This document shows, piece after piece, positions 6,423-13,979 of a stretch of 20,682 bases of DNA. A model generated the notes under the pieces. The model searched no databases, was not told where the DNA came from, and saw only the letters and a list, made by a program, of their open reading frames with translations. Positions within the stretch are counted from its first letter, which is position 1. Every line of letters starts with the position of its first letter. This DNA is from CAZIAK01 sp964537035. Lineage in GTDB: Bacteria; Planctomycetota; B15-G4. The DNA lies in NCBI GenBank assembly GCA_964537035.1, contig CAZIAK010000064.1, forward strand, positions 1 through 20,682. The letters run 5' to 3'. The position numbers and the translations under genes were made by a program.

Positions 6423-7268
6423 TCAGGCGCTCGCCTCGCTCACTCGCGGCTTCCGCGTGAGCAGCAACGCCACCGGCCCCACCACGAACAGCGCGTAGAA
6501 CGCCGGCGCCGAGGCAAAGGGCGCGGCCCAGGCGTGGTGCAGATCGTTGCCCAGGCGCAGGGCACACTCCACCACGGCGATGACCACTGCGACGGTGAGG
6601 CGTCCGCGCAGTGTGCGCACGGATGTGGGCGGGTCCGTGATCATGAAGAAGACGAACAGCTGGTACATGGGCCCGGTGATCGGGCCCACCTCGGTGAGAA
6701 ACGTGGTGTTGCCCAGGACCAGACTGCGCACCCAGGCCAGCGCCACGAACGAGCCTGCGTAGGCTGCCGTCACGTGCAACAGGCGAGCGCGACGCACCAC
6801 GATCAGGCCGATGGCCCAGATCACTCCGTTCACTGCCAGGGCGTTGCCCCACTCGTGGGACAAGATCGACACCTTCGGCGCGGCCAGCAGCAGCAGCATG
6901 GAGATACCGAAGTTGGTCGGGTTCCACAGGTGGCCGCCGCGAAAGCGCAGGACGTACTTGCTGGCGATGGAGATCACCGCGACCACGGCGAAGGGCCAGA
7001 GCAGACCCTCCTGGGGTTTGACCAGCAGGGCGATGCTGTTGCCGGAGATATAGGCCGAGAGCAGGCTCGGCGGCCAGGTCCCCAGCAGCCAACGGCTGAG
7101 CAGGATCTCGGCCGCCATCGCCGTGCCCAGCGCGGTGGCCAGTCGGTCGTAGCCACCGAGCACGCCGAAGTTCCACTCGCCCAGCACGAGAATGATCGTG
7201 ATCAGGGCGGACACCAGGTGCTTGGGGCTGGCCTTGGTCCACAGGCCGCTGATTCGCGACGTGCTCAC
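6423..7268 (-). CDS. RnfD/NqrB-like integral membrane protein (UnbU-like)
   Basis: The 281-aa product is hydrophobic, with roughly eight to ten potential membrane helices. FFMITDPPTS (207-216) matches the FMATDPVT-type segment near the C-terminus of RnfD and NqrB. Residues 72-121 (AYISGNSIALLVKP, then WNPTNFGIS) resemble the SG-rich and NPTNFG parts of the same superfamily and of proteins labelled UnbU in enediyne clusters. I do not see the SGAT flavinylation motif of true RnfD/NqrB, so covalent FMN is doubtful. The GTG start at 7268 overlaps the upstream ASPIC/UnbV gene stop as GTGA, so the two are probably co-translated. No other Rnf, Nqr or enediyne genes are visible. A redox or transport role working with the secreted propeller is inference. 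Confidence 0.75.
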   Translation of the reverse strand: MSTSRISGLWTKASPKHLVSALITIILVLGEWNFGVLGGYDRLATALGTAMAAEILLSRWLLGTWPPSLLSAYISGNSIALLVKPQEGLLWPFAVVAVISIASKYVLRFRGGHLWNPTNFGISMLLLLAAPKVSILSHEWGNALAVNGVIWAIGLIVVRRARLLHVTAAYAGSFVALAWVRSLVLGNTTFLTEVGPITGPMYQLFVFFMITDPPTSVRTLRGRLTVAVVIAVVECALRLGNDLHHAWAAPFASAPAFYALFVVGPVALLLTRKPRVSEASA

Positions 7269-9025
7269 GGCCCGGGCTCCACCAGCCGGTGCACCTGGTC
7301 GGCGGCCAAATCCTCGATCACCTGCTGACGACCCGACGGCCAGCGGATCACGACCTGGTCGACGTGGATCTGCTCACCGAGGCCGACGTGCAGACGGTGA
7401 TCGCTCTGGGCGCTGAACCCTGAGCCGGCGAGCACCACGTGGCGCTGGCTGGACTCCCCGGCTACCACCGTCACCGAAGCGCCGATGGCGTCGGTGTTGG
7501 GCCCTTGGCCCACCAGGTCGAGGGCGATCCAGTGGTGTGAGGGCTGAGGTTCGCTGCGATAGATCAGCAACGGCCCACGCTGATTGGCGACGACCACGTC
7601 AGGCGTCCCGTCCCCGAACAGGTCGCCGACGGCCACCGCTCGCCCGTCGTAGCTGTCGGTCACGCCCACGCCTTCTCCGATTTCTTGGAAGCGCGCCTGT
7701 CCCCGGTTGTACAGCACCCGCGAGCGCTGATAGCCGGAGAGGCTTCGGCCTTCGAGCGCTGGCCAGTTGCCGGCGTCCACGAAGACGCTGCTGAGGGCGC
7801 CCGAGATCTTGGTCATGTCGTACCAGTAGTTGTTCTCGGTGTCGGCTGAGATCATGCCGTTGGCGACGAACAGATCTTGCCAGCCATCGTTGTCGAAGTC
7901 GGCGAACTGAGCGCCCCAGGCCCAGCCGCAGTCCGCCACGGGCCCCTCGGCCACGTCGAGCAGGCGCCCCGCCTCGGTCAGGAAGTTGAGCCGCAGGTTG
8001 TTGCCCTGAAAAAGGAAGCGCGACTCGGAGATGTTGGTCACGAAGACCGCCAGTCGGTCCTGGTTGTCCACGTCGCCCAGGGCCACGCACATGCCGCTCT
8101 TGCTGTCTTCTTCCAGCCCCGCGCCGAGCACCTTCTCGAAGTGCGTTCCGCCGCGGTTGAGCAGCAGCTCTTCGGGGCCGTAGTCATTGGCCAGATAGAG
8201 ATCGACGAAGCCGTCGTCGTTGAAATCCGCGGCGGCCACGGCGTAGGTCCATCGGGAGCTGGCAGTGCCGGTGGCTTCGGTGACCTCTTCGAAGCGGCCA
8301 TCTCCCAGGTTGCGGTAGAGGGCGTTGGTGCCCCCGTCTGTGGCGAACTCGAAGCTGTTGTGCATGACCTTCGTGTTGTCCGTGGACCACAGATCGTCGT
8401 CGTCGCGCCAGTAGCCGGCGACGTAGAGGTCGAGCAGCCCGTCCCGGTCAAAGTCGAGCCAAGCCGCCGCGTTGGTGTTGCGGCGAGGCGTGAGCAGGCC
8501 TGCGGCCTCGGTGGCATCGGAGAAGCGCAGGTCGGGGCCCTGCAGCATCAGGAACGAGCGCCCGTAGCCGTAGATGAAGGCGTCCCGGTCCCCGTCGCCG
8601 TCCACGTCCGCCCAGACCGAGCCCATGGACGCGCTCACGCCGTTCTCGTTGAGGTCTGCGAGCCCAGCCGACTCTGCGACGTCACGGAACTGACCATCGC
8701 CTTGGTTCAGGAACAACCCGTTGGGCCGACCGCCCCGTGAGGTCGTGGCGTACAGATCAGGGTGACCGTCGCCGTTCACGTCGACGATGGCCACTCCCGC
8801 GCCGGTCGCGGCGATCTGCCCGTCGAGGTGTTGCAGCGACGGCGCCACGACAAAGGGTTCGTGGCGAAACTCGACGCCGGCGTCCGCGGTCACGTCGACC
8901 AACTTGAACGGTGGAGCGTGGTCGCCGGCCACCGACGCCGGTTGCAGGTCATGGTGACCCAGCCACCAGGTCACACCTAACAAGCCGGCGAAGCCGATCT
9001 GGGCCATGGATCGTGAGACGGACAC
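7265..9025 (-). CDS. secreted or anchored FG-GAP/VCBS propeller protein with ASPIC/UnbV domain (CRTAC1 family)
   Basis: The 586-aa protein has a short N-terminal hydrophobic segment (AQIGFAGLLGVTWWLG, 8-23) that could be a signal or anchor. Repeated calcium-type loops follow, such as DVNGDGHPD, DVDGDGDRD, DFDRDGLLD, DFNDDGFVD and DFDNDGWQD, marking FG-GAP blades. The C-terminal part from about residue 512 (DAIGASVTV, then HVGLGEQIHVDQVVIRWPSG) is an ASPIC/UnbV domain. The GTG at 9025 is supported by GGAGAG 3 nt upstream; the ATG at 9007 lacks a ribosome site. It overlaps the RnfD/UnbU-like gene by GTGA. CRTAC1-type proteins bind calcium and act outside the cytoplasm, but their bacterial roles are mostly unknown. 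Confidence 0.85.
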   Translation of the reverse strand: MSVSRSMAQIGFAGLLGVTWWLGHHDLQPASVAGDHAPPFKLVDVTADAGVEFRHEPFVVAPSLQHLDGQIAATGAGVAIVDVNGDGHPDLYATTSRGGRPNGLFLNQGDGQFRDVAESAGLADLNENGVSASMGSVWADVDGDGDRDAFIYGYGRSFLMLQGPDLRFSDATEAAGLLTPRRNTNAAAWLDFDRDGLLDLYVAGYWRDDDDLWSTDNTKVMHNSFEFATDGGTNALYRNLGDGRFEEVTEATGTASSRWTYAVAAADFNDDGFVDLYLANDYGPEELLLNRGGTHFEKVLGAGLEEDSKSGMCVALGDVDNQDRLAVFVTNISESRFLFQGNNLRLNFLTEAGRLLDVAEGPVADCGWAWGAQFADFDNDGWQDLFVANGMISADTENNYWYDMTKISGALSSVFVDAGNWPALEGRSLSGYQRSRVLYNRGQARFQEIGEGVGVTDSYDGRAVAVGDLFGDGTPDVVVANQRGPLLIYRSEPQPSHHWIALDLVGQGPNTDAIGASVTVVAGESSQRHVVLAGSGFSAQSDHRLHVGLGEQIHVDQVVIRWPSGRQQVIEDLAADQVHRLVEPGP

Positions 9026-9028
9026 GGA

Positions 9029-9034
9029 CTCTCC
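9029..9034 (-). promoter_or_regulatory. Shine-Dalgarno deciding the GTG start at 9025
   Basis: GGAGAG on the minus strand lies 3 nt before the GTG at 9025. No comparable site precedes the in-frame ATG at 9007, so the GTG start is preferred. Confidence 0.6.
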
Positions 9035-9056
9035 GGGGGAGCTCAGGCGTTCTGAA

Positions 9057-9073
9057 CCCGCCGCGACGGCGGG
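9057..9073 (-). promoter_or_regulatory. perfect GC-rich hairpin in the 5' leader of the UnbV-like gene
   Basis: A 7-bp perfect stem (CCCGCCG/CGGCGGG) with a 3-nt loop lies 31 nt before the GTG at 9025. It would form in the leader RNA if transcription starts near the TAGACT at 9107-9112. It could affect ribosome access or bind a regulator. Confidence 0.35.
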
Positions 9074-9106
9074 AAGACGTCGGCGCGGCGGCCATGACGA
9101 GGGGGA

Positions 9107-9112
9107 AGTCTA
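9107..9112 (-). promoter_or_regulatory. TAGACT, possible -10-like element of the UnbV/UnbU pair
   Basis: TAGACT preceded by GG, 81 nt upstream of the GTG at 9025. The same GTAGACT string precedes the gene starting at 18313, and AGTAGACT precedes the sigma gene. No -35 box can be recognised. Confidence 0.25.
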
Positions 9113-9298
9113 CCGCACCATGAGTGGTCGCGCAGCTTGACCATGGGCGTCTGCGAGGCAGGCAACGAGCCCGCTGTTTCTGGGCCTGCCAGCCACACCT
9201 GCGCTCTTGCGGGCGAGTCGCATTGGCGTCTTGTTCTCGGGCCGAGCGGCGCCCCGTCGCGCGGCAGTTCTGCCAGGCGTCAGGGGCGTTGTCCGGGC

Positions 9299-9892
9299 TC
9301 AGCCCGCTCCGCAGCCCAGCCGCTTCACCAACGCGCGCCCCCGGGGCGACAGCTTGTAGCCCACGGCCAGACTCTCGGTCAGGCCCAGCTCTTTCAGCTT
9401 GCGCACGTTGCGCTTGAATGGCTGGGTCTCCATGTCGAATGAGGCGGCGAGCTCGGGCGCGCGCACGGCGGGACGCTCGGCGATGATCTGCAGCACGTCT
9501 TCGGTCCATGGCCCCTGGCGGCTGGCCTTGTCGAGACGTCGCAAACGCTGCTGCAGCTCAGCCACATCCTGCGCCGACAAGCGAGCCTTGTTGCGCAGGG
9601 CGATCCGTGGGTCGACTCCCCCTGGCCGCACGCCGATGCGGTAGATCGATTGTCCAGGCTGACTGTTACCGAGAGCCTTGAGCAACTCGCCGCGCGTCTC
9701 GCAGCCAGCTCTGCGCGCCTCGCTGGTGGTGAGGCTCCTCGCAGAAACGACGGCCACTTCGGTGATCTCGATCAGTCCCGTCGCTGTCCGTTGCTTGGTG
9801 CCGACCTTGATGCGCGGGCGATCCCAGCGGCGATACACCCTGTCGATGGACCCATCGGCGATGCCGGCGAGAGTGGCCTGGCGAAAGAGCAT
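9299..9892 (-). CDS. ASCH-like (PUA fold) protein with C-terminal winged helix
   Basis: The 197-aa product starts MLFRQATLAGIADGSIDRVY and continues RRWDRPRIKVGTKQRT, a layout I associate with small ASCH-domain proteins common in actinobacteria. The N-terminal half (about 1-100) would be the PUA-like ASCH fold, linked to RNA or modified-base binding. The C-terminal third (about 130-195: APELAASFDMETQPFKRNVRKL, then LSPRGRALVKRL) looks like a winged helix-turn-helix. The ATG at 9892 begins at the domain; the open frame back to 10075 is Arg/Pro-rich and unlikely to be coding. It diverges from the giant FG-GAP gene across a 277-nt region with palindromes, so local regulation is possible but unproven. 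The stop codon sits within a small GGGCTGAGCCC inverted repeat (9295-9305). Confidence 0.75.
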   Translation of the reverse strand: MLFRQATLAGIADGSIDRVYRRWDRPRIKVGTKQRTATGLIEITEVAVVSARSLTTSEARRAGCETRGELLKALGNSQPGQSIYRIGVRPGGVDPRIALRNKARLSAQDVAELQQRLRRLDKASRQGPWTEDVLQIIAERPAVRAPELAASFDMETQPFKRNVRKLKELGLTESLAVGYKLSPRGRALVKRLGCGAG

Positions 9893-9952
9893 CGTGTGGG
9901 TGGACCTGTGTGGGACTCGGCGAGGAGTCGAGCTTATCATCCGCCCCCTCGA

Positions 9953-9968
9953 TCGCCCGCGCGGGCGA
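9953..9968. promoter_or_regulatory. perfect 16-bp palindrome in a divergent promoter region
   Basis: TCGCCCGCGCGGGCGA is a perfect palindrome between the divergent starts at 9892 (-) and 10170 (+). It is a candidate operator for a dimeric regulator. High GC content makes chance palindromes commoner. Confidence 0.35.
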
Positions 9969-10099
9969 GACACGGGCAAGGCCGCAAGCCGCCATGGGCC
10001 GCAGCTCGGTCGAGGAAGATCACGAGGTGGCCATGGCTGGCCTCGCCGCGGTGAGCTGATCGCCTTCGGTCGCACCGAGCCACCCGGGCGCCGGGCAAC

Positions 10100-10143
10100 A
10101 AGGGCCAGCTGCTCCGGGGACGTTCCTGGGTCAGCTGGCCTTT
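10100..10143. promoter_or_regulatory. 12-bp inverted repeat overlapping the -35 region
   Basis: AAGGGCCAGCTG (10100-10111) pairs with CAGCTGGCCTTT (10132-10143) around a 20-nt spacer: nine perfect pairs, one G-T, then two A-T. It ends 14 nt before the TACAAT at 10158 and covers where a -35 box would lie. It could be an operator, or a terminator-like hairpin insulating the gene from upstream transcription. Confidence 0.4.
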
Positions 10144-10157
10144 CGCCAGCACCCCTC

Positions 10158-10163
10158 TACAAT
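10158..10163 (+). promoter_or_regulatory. TACAAT, probable -10 of a leaderless transcript
   Basis: TACAAT is one base from the TATAAT consensus and ends 6 nt before the ATG at 10170. No Shine-Dalgarno site is present. This geometry suggests transcription starting at the initiation codon. There is no good -35 box, and the inverted repeat occupies that place. Confidence 0.45.
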
Positions 10164-10169
10164 GCCCGG

Positions 10170-13100
10170 ATGCTAGCGCAAACTCTTGTCGCCCTCGCCC
10201 TCGCTCCCCCGTTGTGGGGTGCCTGCACATCCCTGCTGGTGGCCGGAGCCGGGGTTTCGCCGCCCGCCGTGGCCGCCCCCCGGCAGCTCGCCGCCGAAGG
10301 CGATGACGACGCCCCGCCCGCTGCGCTCACCGCCCACCCCCTGCCCGCCCGAGACGCCTCCCCCGGCACGCGCTTCCTGCGCCTGCCCGCCTCGCGCACG
10401 GGCATCGACTTCGAGCATCGTTTCACCGCTGACCGCAGCCACATCAATGTCCTGGCCAACGCCAGCTCGGGTGGTGGCGTGGCCCTGGGCGATGTGACCG
10501 GCGATGGCCTCCCCGAGGTCTACCTCACCCGTTCGGTGGGCGGCGGTCGCTACTACCTGAACCTGGGCGAGCTGAAGTTTCGCGACGCCACCGCCGAGGC
10601 CGGCCTCGAACATGACGCCTGGGGGACCGGCGCCGTCTTCGTCGACATCGACGGGGATGGCGATCTCGACCTCTCGGTGTGCGGTTACGACACACCGAAC
10701 CGGCTCTTCGTCAACGACGGCGACGGGCGCTTCGCAGACGTGGCGGTCGGCGCGGGCGTGGCCTTCTCTGGCGCCAGCATCGTGACGGCCTACGGCGACA
10801 TGGACCTGGACGGCGACCTGGACGCCTACCTGCTCACCAACCGCATCAATGCCTCGCAAGAGGTCCAGGGGCCGGTGACCACCCGTGACGGCAAGCCCTA
10901 CGTTCCCGCCGAGCTGATCGAGCAGTACGACGTGCTCTCTCGCCCGGATGGCCACGTCTCCGTGGTGGCGGCGGGGCAGTACGACCACCTCTATCGCAAC
11001 GACGGCGCCGCCCGCTTCACCGACGTCTCCGAAGCTGCAGGCATCGACGGCAATCACTTCGGCTTGAGCGTCACCTGGTGGGACCCGGACGCGGACGGCT
11101 GGCCCGACCTCTACGTGGCCAACGACTTCTTCGGCCCCGACCGCCTCTGGCACAACAACGGCGATGGCACCTTCGTCGACATCGCCCGGAACGTGCTGCC
11201 TCACACTCCGTGGTTCAGCATGGGCAGCGACGCCGGTGACATCGACAACGACGGCTGGCTCGACTACATCGCCTCCGACATGGCGGGCACGAGCCACGAG
11301 AAACGCCACACCGCCATGGGCGAAGTGGACGAGGTGAGCTGGTTTCTGGAGACACCTGAGCCCCGCCAGGTCATGCGCAACGCCCTCTACCTCAACAGCG
11401 GCGGTGGACGCTTTCGTGAGGGCGCCTGGCTCGCCGGCCTGGCCGCCAGCGACTGGACCTGGTCGACGGTCTTCGGCGATCTCGACGAGGACGGCTGGCT
11501 CGACCTCTTCGTCAGCAACGGCATGACCCGCGACTTCTTCGACAGCGACCTGCGCAAGCAGGCCTTCAACCGGGGCAATCCCAACGACGCGGTGAAGGAG
11601 TTCTGGGTCGGCCAGGATCAGCTCGCCGAGCGCAACATGGCCTTCGCCAACCAGGGCGACCTGCGCTTCGTCAACCAGGCCGAGAGCTGGGGACTCGACC
11701 ACCTGGGCGTGAGCTTCGGCGCGGCCCTCGACGACCTCGATGGAGACGGTGACCTCGACATCGTCAGCAACGATTTCGAAGCGCCGGCGGGGGTCTACGA
11801 GAACCGCTCGTCTGCAGGCCATCGCGTCGTTGTGGAACTGAAGGGCAGCCGGCAGAACTCACGAGCGCTGGGCGCGGTGGTGAGGCTGCACACCGCCGCC
11901 GGCGGACAGACCCGACTGATCACAACCGTGCGGGGCTTCATGGCTGGCACCAGCGCGCGCGCACACTTTGGCCTGGGCGACGAAGAGCGGGTGACGCGCC
12001 TGGTGGTCGAGTGGCCCGGCGGGCATGTGCAGCGCTTCGACGATCTCGCCGCCGATCAACGCTTCGTCATCACCGAGCCCGCAGAACCTGCGCCGGGGCC
12101 CCGGGCCGCTGCCCTGCCTCGGCCGATGTTTGCAGGCTCGCTGGGGGCTCAGTCCATCGAGCAGCCCTTCGACGATTACGCCCGCCAGCCCCTGCTGCCC
12201 TGGCGCCTCTCGTCCCTGGGCCCGGGCCTGGCCGCCGCCGACTTTGACGGGGACGGCGACAACGACTACGCCCTCGGTGGTCCCGGGGGACAGGCGACGC
12301 AGTTCTTTCGCAACGTGGACAACCGGCGCTTCGAGCCCTGGCCCCAACCCGCCGTCGAGAGCGACGCCGCCCGTGAAGACATGGGCCTGCTCTTCGTCGA
12401 CGTGGACGGCGACAGCGACGTCGACCTCTACGTGGTCAGCGGTGGCGTCGAGAGCGCAGCCAACGGGCCGTCGTTGCGCGACCGCCTCTACCTGAACGAC
12501 GGCGCGGGCGCGTTCGCCGCGTCGGCTGACTTGGCCTTGCCCGACCAGCACAGCAGTGGCTCTGCAGTCTGCGCCGCCGACTTCGACAGGGACGGCGACC
12601 TCGACCTCTTCGTGGGCGCCCGCTCCGTGCCCGGCCAGTATCCGCTCACTCCCCGAAGCCAGCTGCTGCGCAACGACGGCGGNNNNNNNNNNNNNNNNNN
12701 NNNNNNNNNNNNNNNNNNNNNNNNNNNNNNNNNNNNNNNNNNNNNNNNNNNNNNNNNNNNNNNNNNNNNNNNNNNNNNNNNNACACCGACGACGCAGACG
12801 TGGCCGCCACCGCACCCGGCCTGGCTTCTGCGGGGTTAGTGACCTCCGCGGTGTTCACCGACGTCGACGACGACGGCTGGCCCGACCTGGTCGTCGCCTG
12901 CGAGTGGGGAGCTGTCCGACTCTGGCTCAACAACAAAGGTGTGCTGAACGAAGCCACCGCCGCGGCTGGGCTCGCCGAGCGCACAGGTCTGTGGAACGCC
13001 GTGGCCGCCCGTGACCTGGACAATGATGGCGATGTCGATCTGGTGGTCACCAACCTGGGCCTGAACACTCGCTACCGGGCCAGCGCCGAGCATCCCCTCC

Positions 13101-13975
13101 ATCTTTGGTACGGCGACTGCGATGGCGGCGGCGTGAACCACCTGCTCGAAGGCGAGTACGACGGCGATCGACTCGTGCCCTTGCGCTGCCGCACCTGCAC
13201 CGTGGGCACGTTCCCCTTCGTGGCGGAAGACGCGGAGTCGTTCCTCGACTACGCCCGGGCTGACCTCTACGACCTGTTCCCCGATTTCCTGCTCGAAGAG
13301 ACCGTGGCGCTTGAGGTCAACACATTGGAGTCGGGCTGGCTCGCCAACGACGGCGCCGGTCGCTTCACCTGGACGGCCTTTGCTCCCGTGGCCCAGCTGG
13401 CTCCCGGGTTCGGGCTGGCCCTCGAAGACCTGAACGGCGACGGCGCCGTCGATATCGTCATGTCCCAGAACTTCTACGGGCCTCAGCCCGAGACAGGCCG
13501 CTTCGATGGGGGGCTCGGGCAGGTCTTGCTGGGCGACGGTCGCGGCAGCTTCACCCCTCTGCCTCCTTGGCGCAGCGGGTTGCGGGTGACGGGCGACGGC
13601 AAGGGCCTGGCCGTGACCGACTTCGACGGCGACGCCTGGCCCGACCTGCTCGTGGGTGTGAACGCCGGTCCGCTGCACGCCTTCTACAACCTGCGCAGCC
13701 CCACGGGACGCATGGTCTCCGTCGATCTCGTGGGACGGCCGGGCAACCCCTCAGCCATCGGCGCCCGGGTCGAGTTGACGCGTCCCGGGGGACGGCGTGA
13801 CGTCGCCGAGGTCACTGCCGGAAGCGGCTACCTCTCACAGCACACGACGACTCTGCGCTTCGGTGTGGGCGATCAGGCTGGCGTGCGCCGACTGCAGGTG
13901 CGCTGGCCCGATGGCCGGGTGACCCGGCACGAGCTGCCCGCCGACGCGGTCCGTGTCCTGTTGCGTCAGGAGTGA
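10170..13975 (+). CDS. giant two-module FG-GAP/ASPIC-UnbV secreted protein, interrupted by an assembly gap
   Basis: The ATG at 10170 begins a hydrophobic export signal (MLAQTLVALALAPPLWGAC, possible cut after AVA near residue 36). Module one has FG-GAP loops (DVTGDGLPE, DIDGDGDLD, DMDLDGDLD, DPDADGWPD, DIDNDGWLD, DLDEDGWLD) and closes with an ASPIC/UnbV domain around residues 564-637 (HFGLGDEERVTRLVVEWPGG). Module two repeats the plan (DFDGDGDND, DVDGDSDVD, DFDRDGDLD, then after the gap DVDDDGWPD, DLDNDGDVD, DLNGDGAVD) and ends with a second ASPIC domain (RFGVGDQAGVRRLQVRWPDG). The frame differs across the 100-N gap, but N runs of 100 are usually placeholders, so I treat both parts as one gene of roughly 1,240-1,270 aa. 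The missing piece may be short, because the sequence resumes where RNDGG is normally followed by F-x-DVT. Extracellular calcium binding is likely; role unknown. Confidence 0.8.
12683..12782. other. assembly gap (100 N) inside the FG-GAP gene
   Basis: Exactly 100 N follow the codons for LLRNDGG. Sequence resumes with TDDADVAATAPGLASAGLVT, which fits the same protein family but in another reading frame. The true missing length is unknown. Confidence 0.95.
13968..13972 (+). promoter_or_regulatory. Shine-Dalgarno deciding the TTG start at 13980
   Basis: AGGAG lies 7 nt before the TTG at 13980 and inside the last codons of the FG-GAP gene. It favours TTG over the GTG at 13989 or the open frame from 13953. 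Confidence 0.65.
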
Positions 13976-13979
13976 TGCC

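Noticed and set aside
9678..10169. In-frame upstream extension of the FG-GAP gene
   Set aside because: It overlaps the ASCH gene antisense, lacks domain character, and the export signal begins at 10170 right after a TACAAT box.
10173..11822. A 549-codon minus-strand frame opposite the giant FG-GAP gene
   Set aside because: Its composition (Val, Glu, Ala, His) mirrors the complement of repeated GAC/GGC codons. The + strand has clear FG-GAP motifs.
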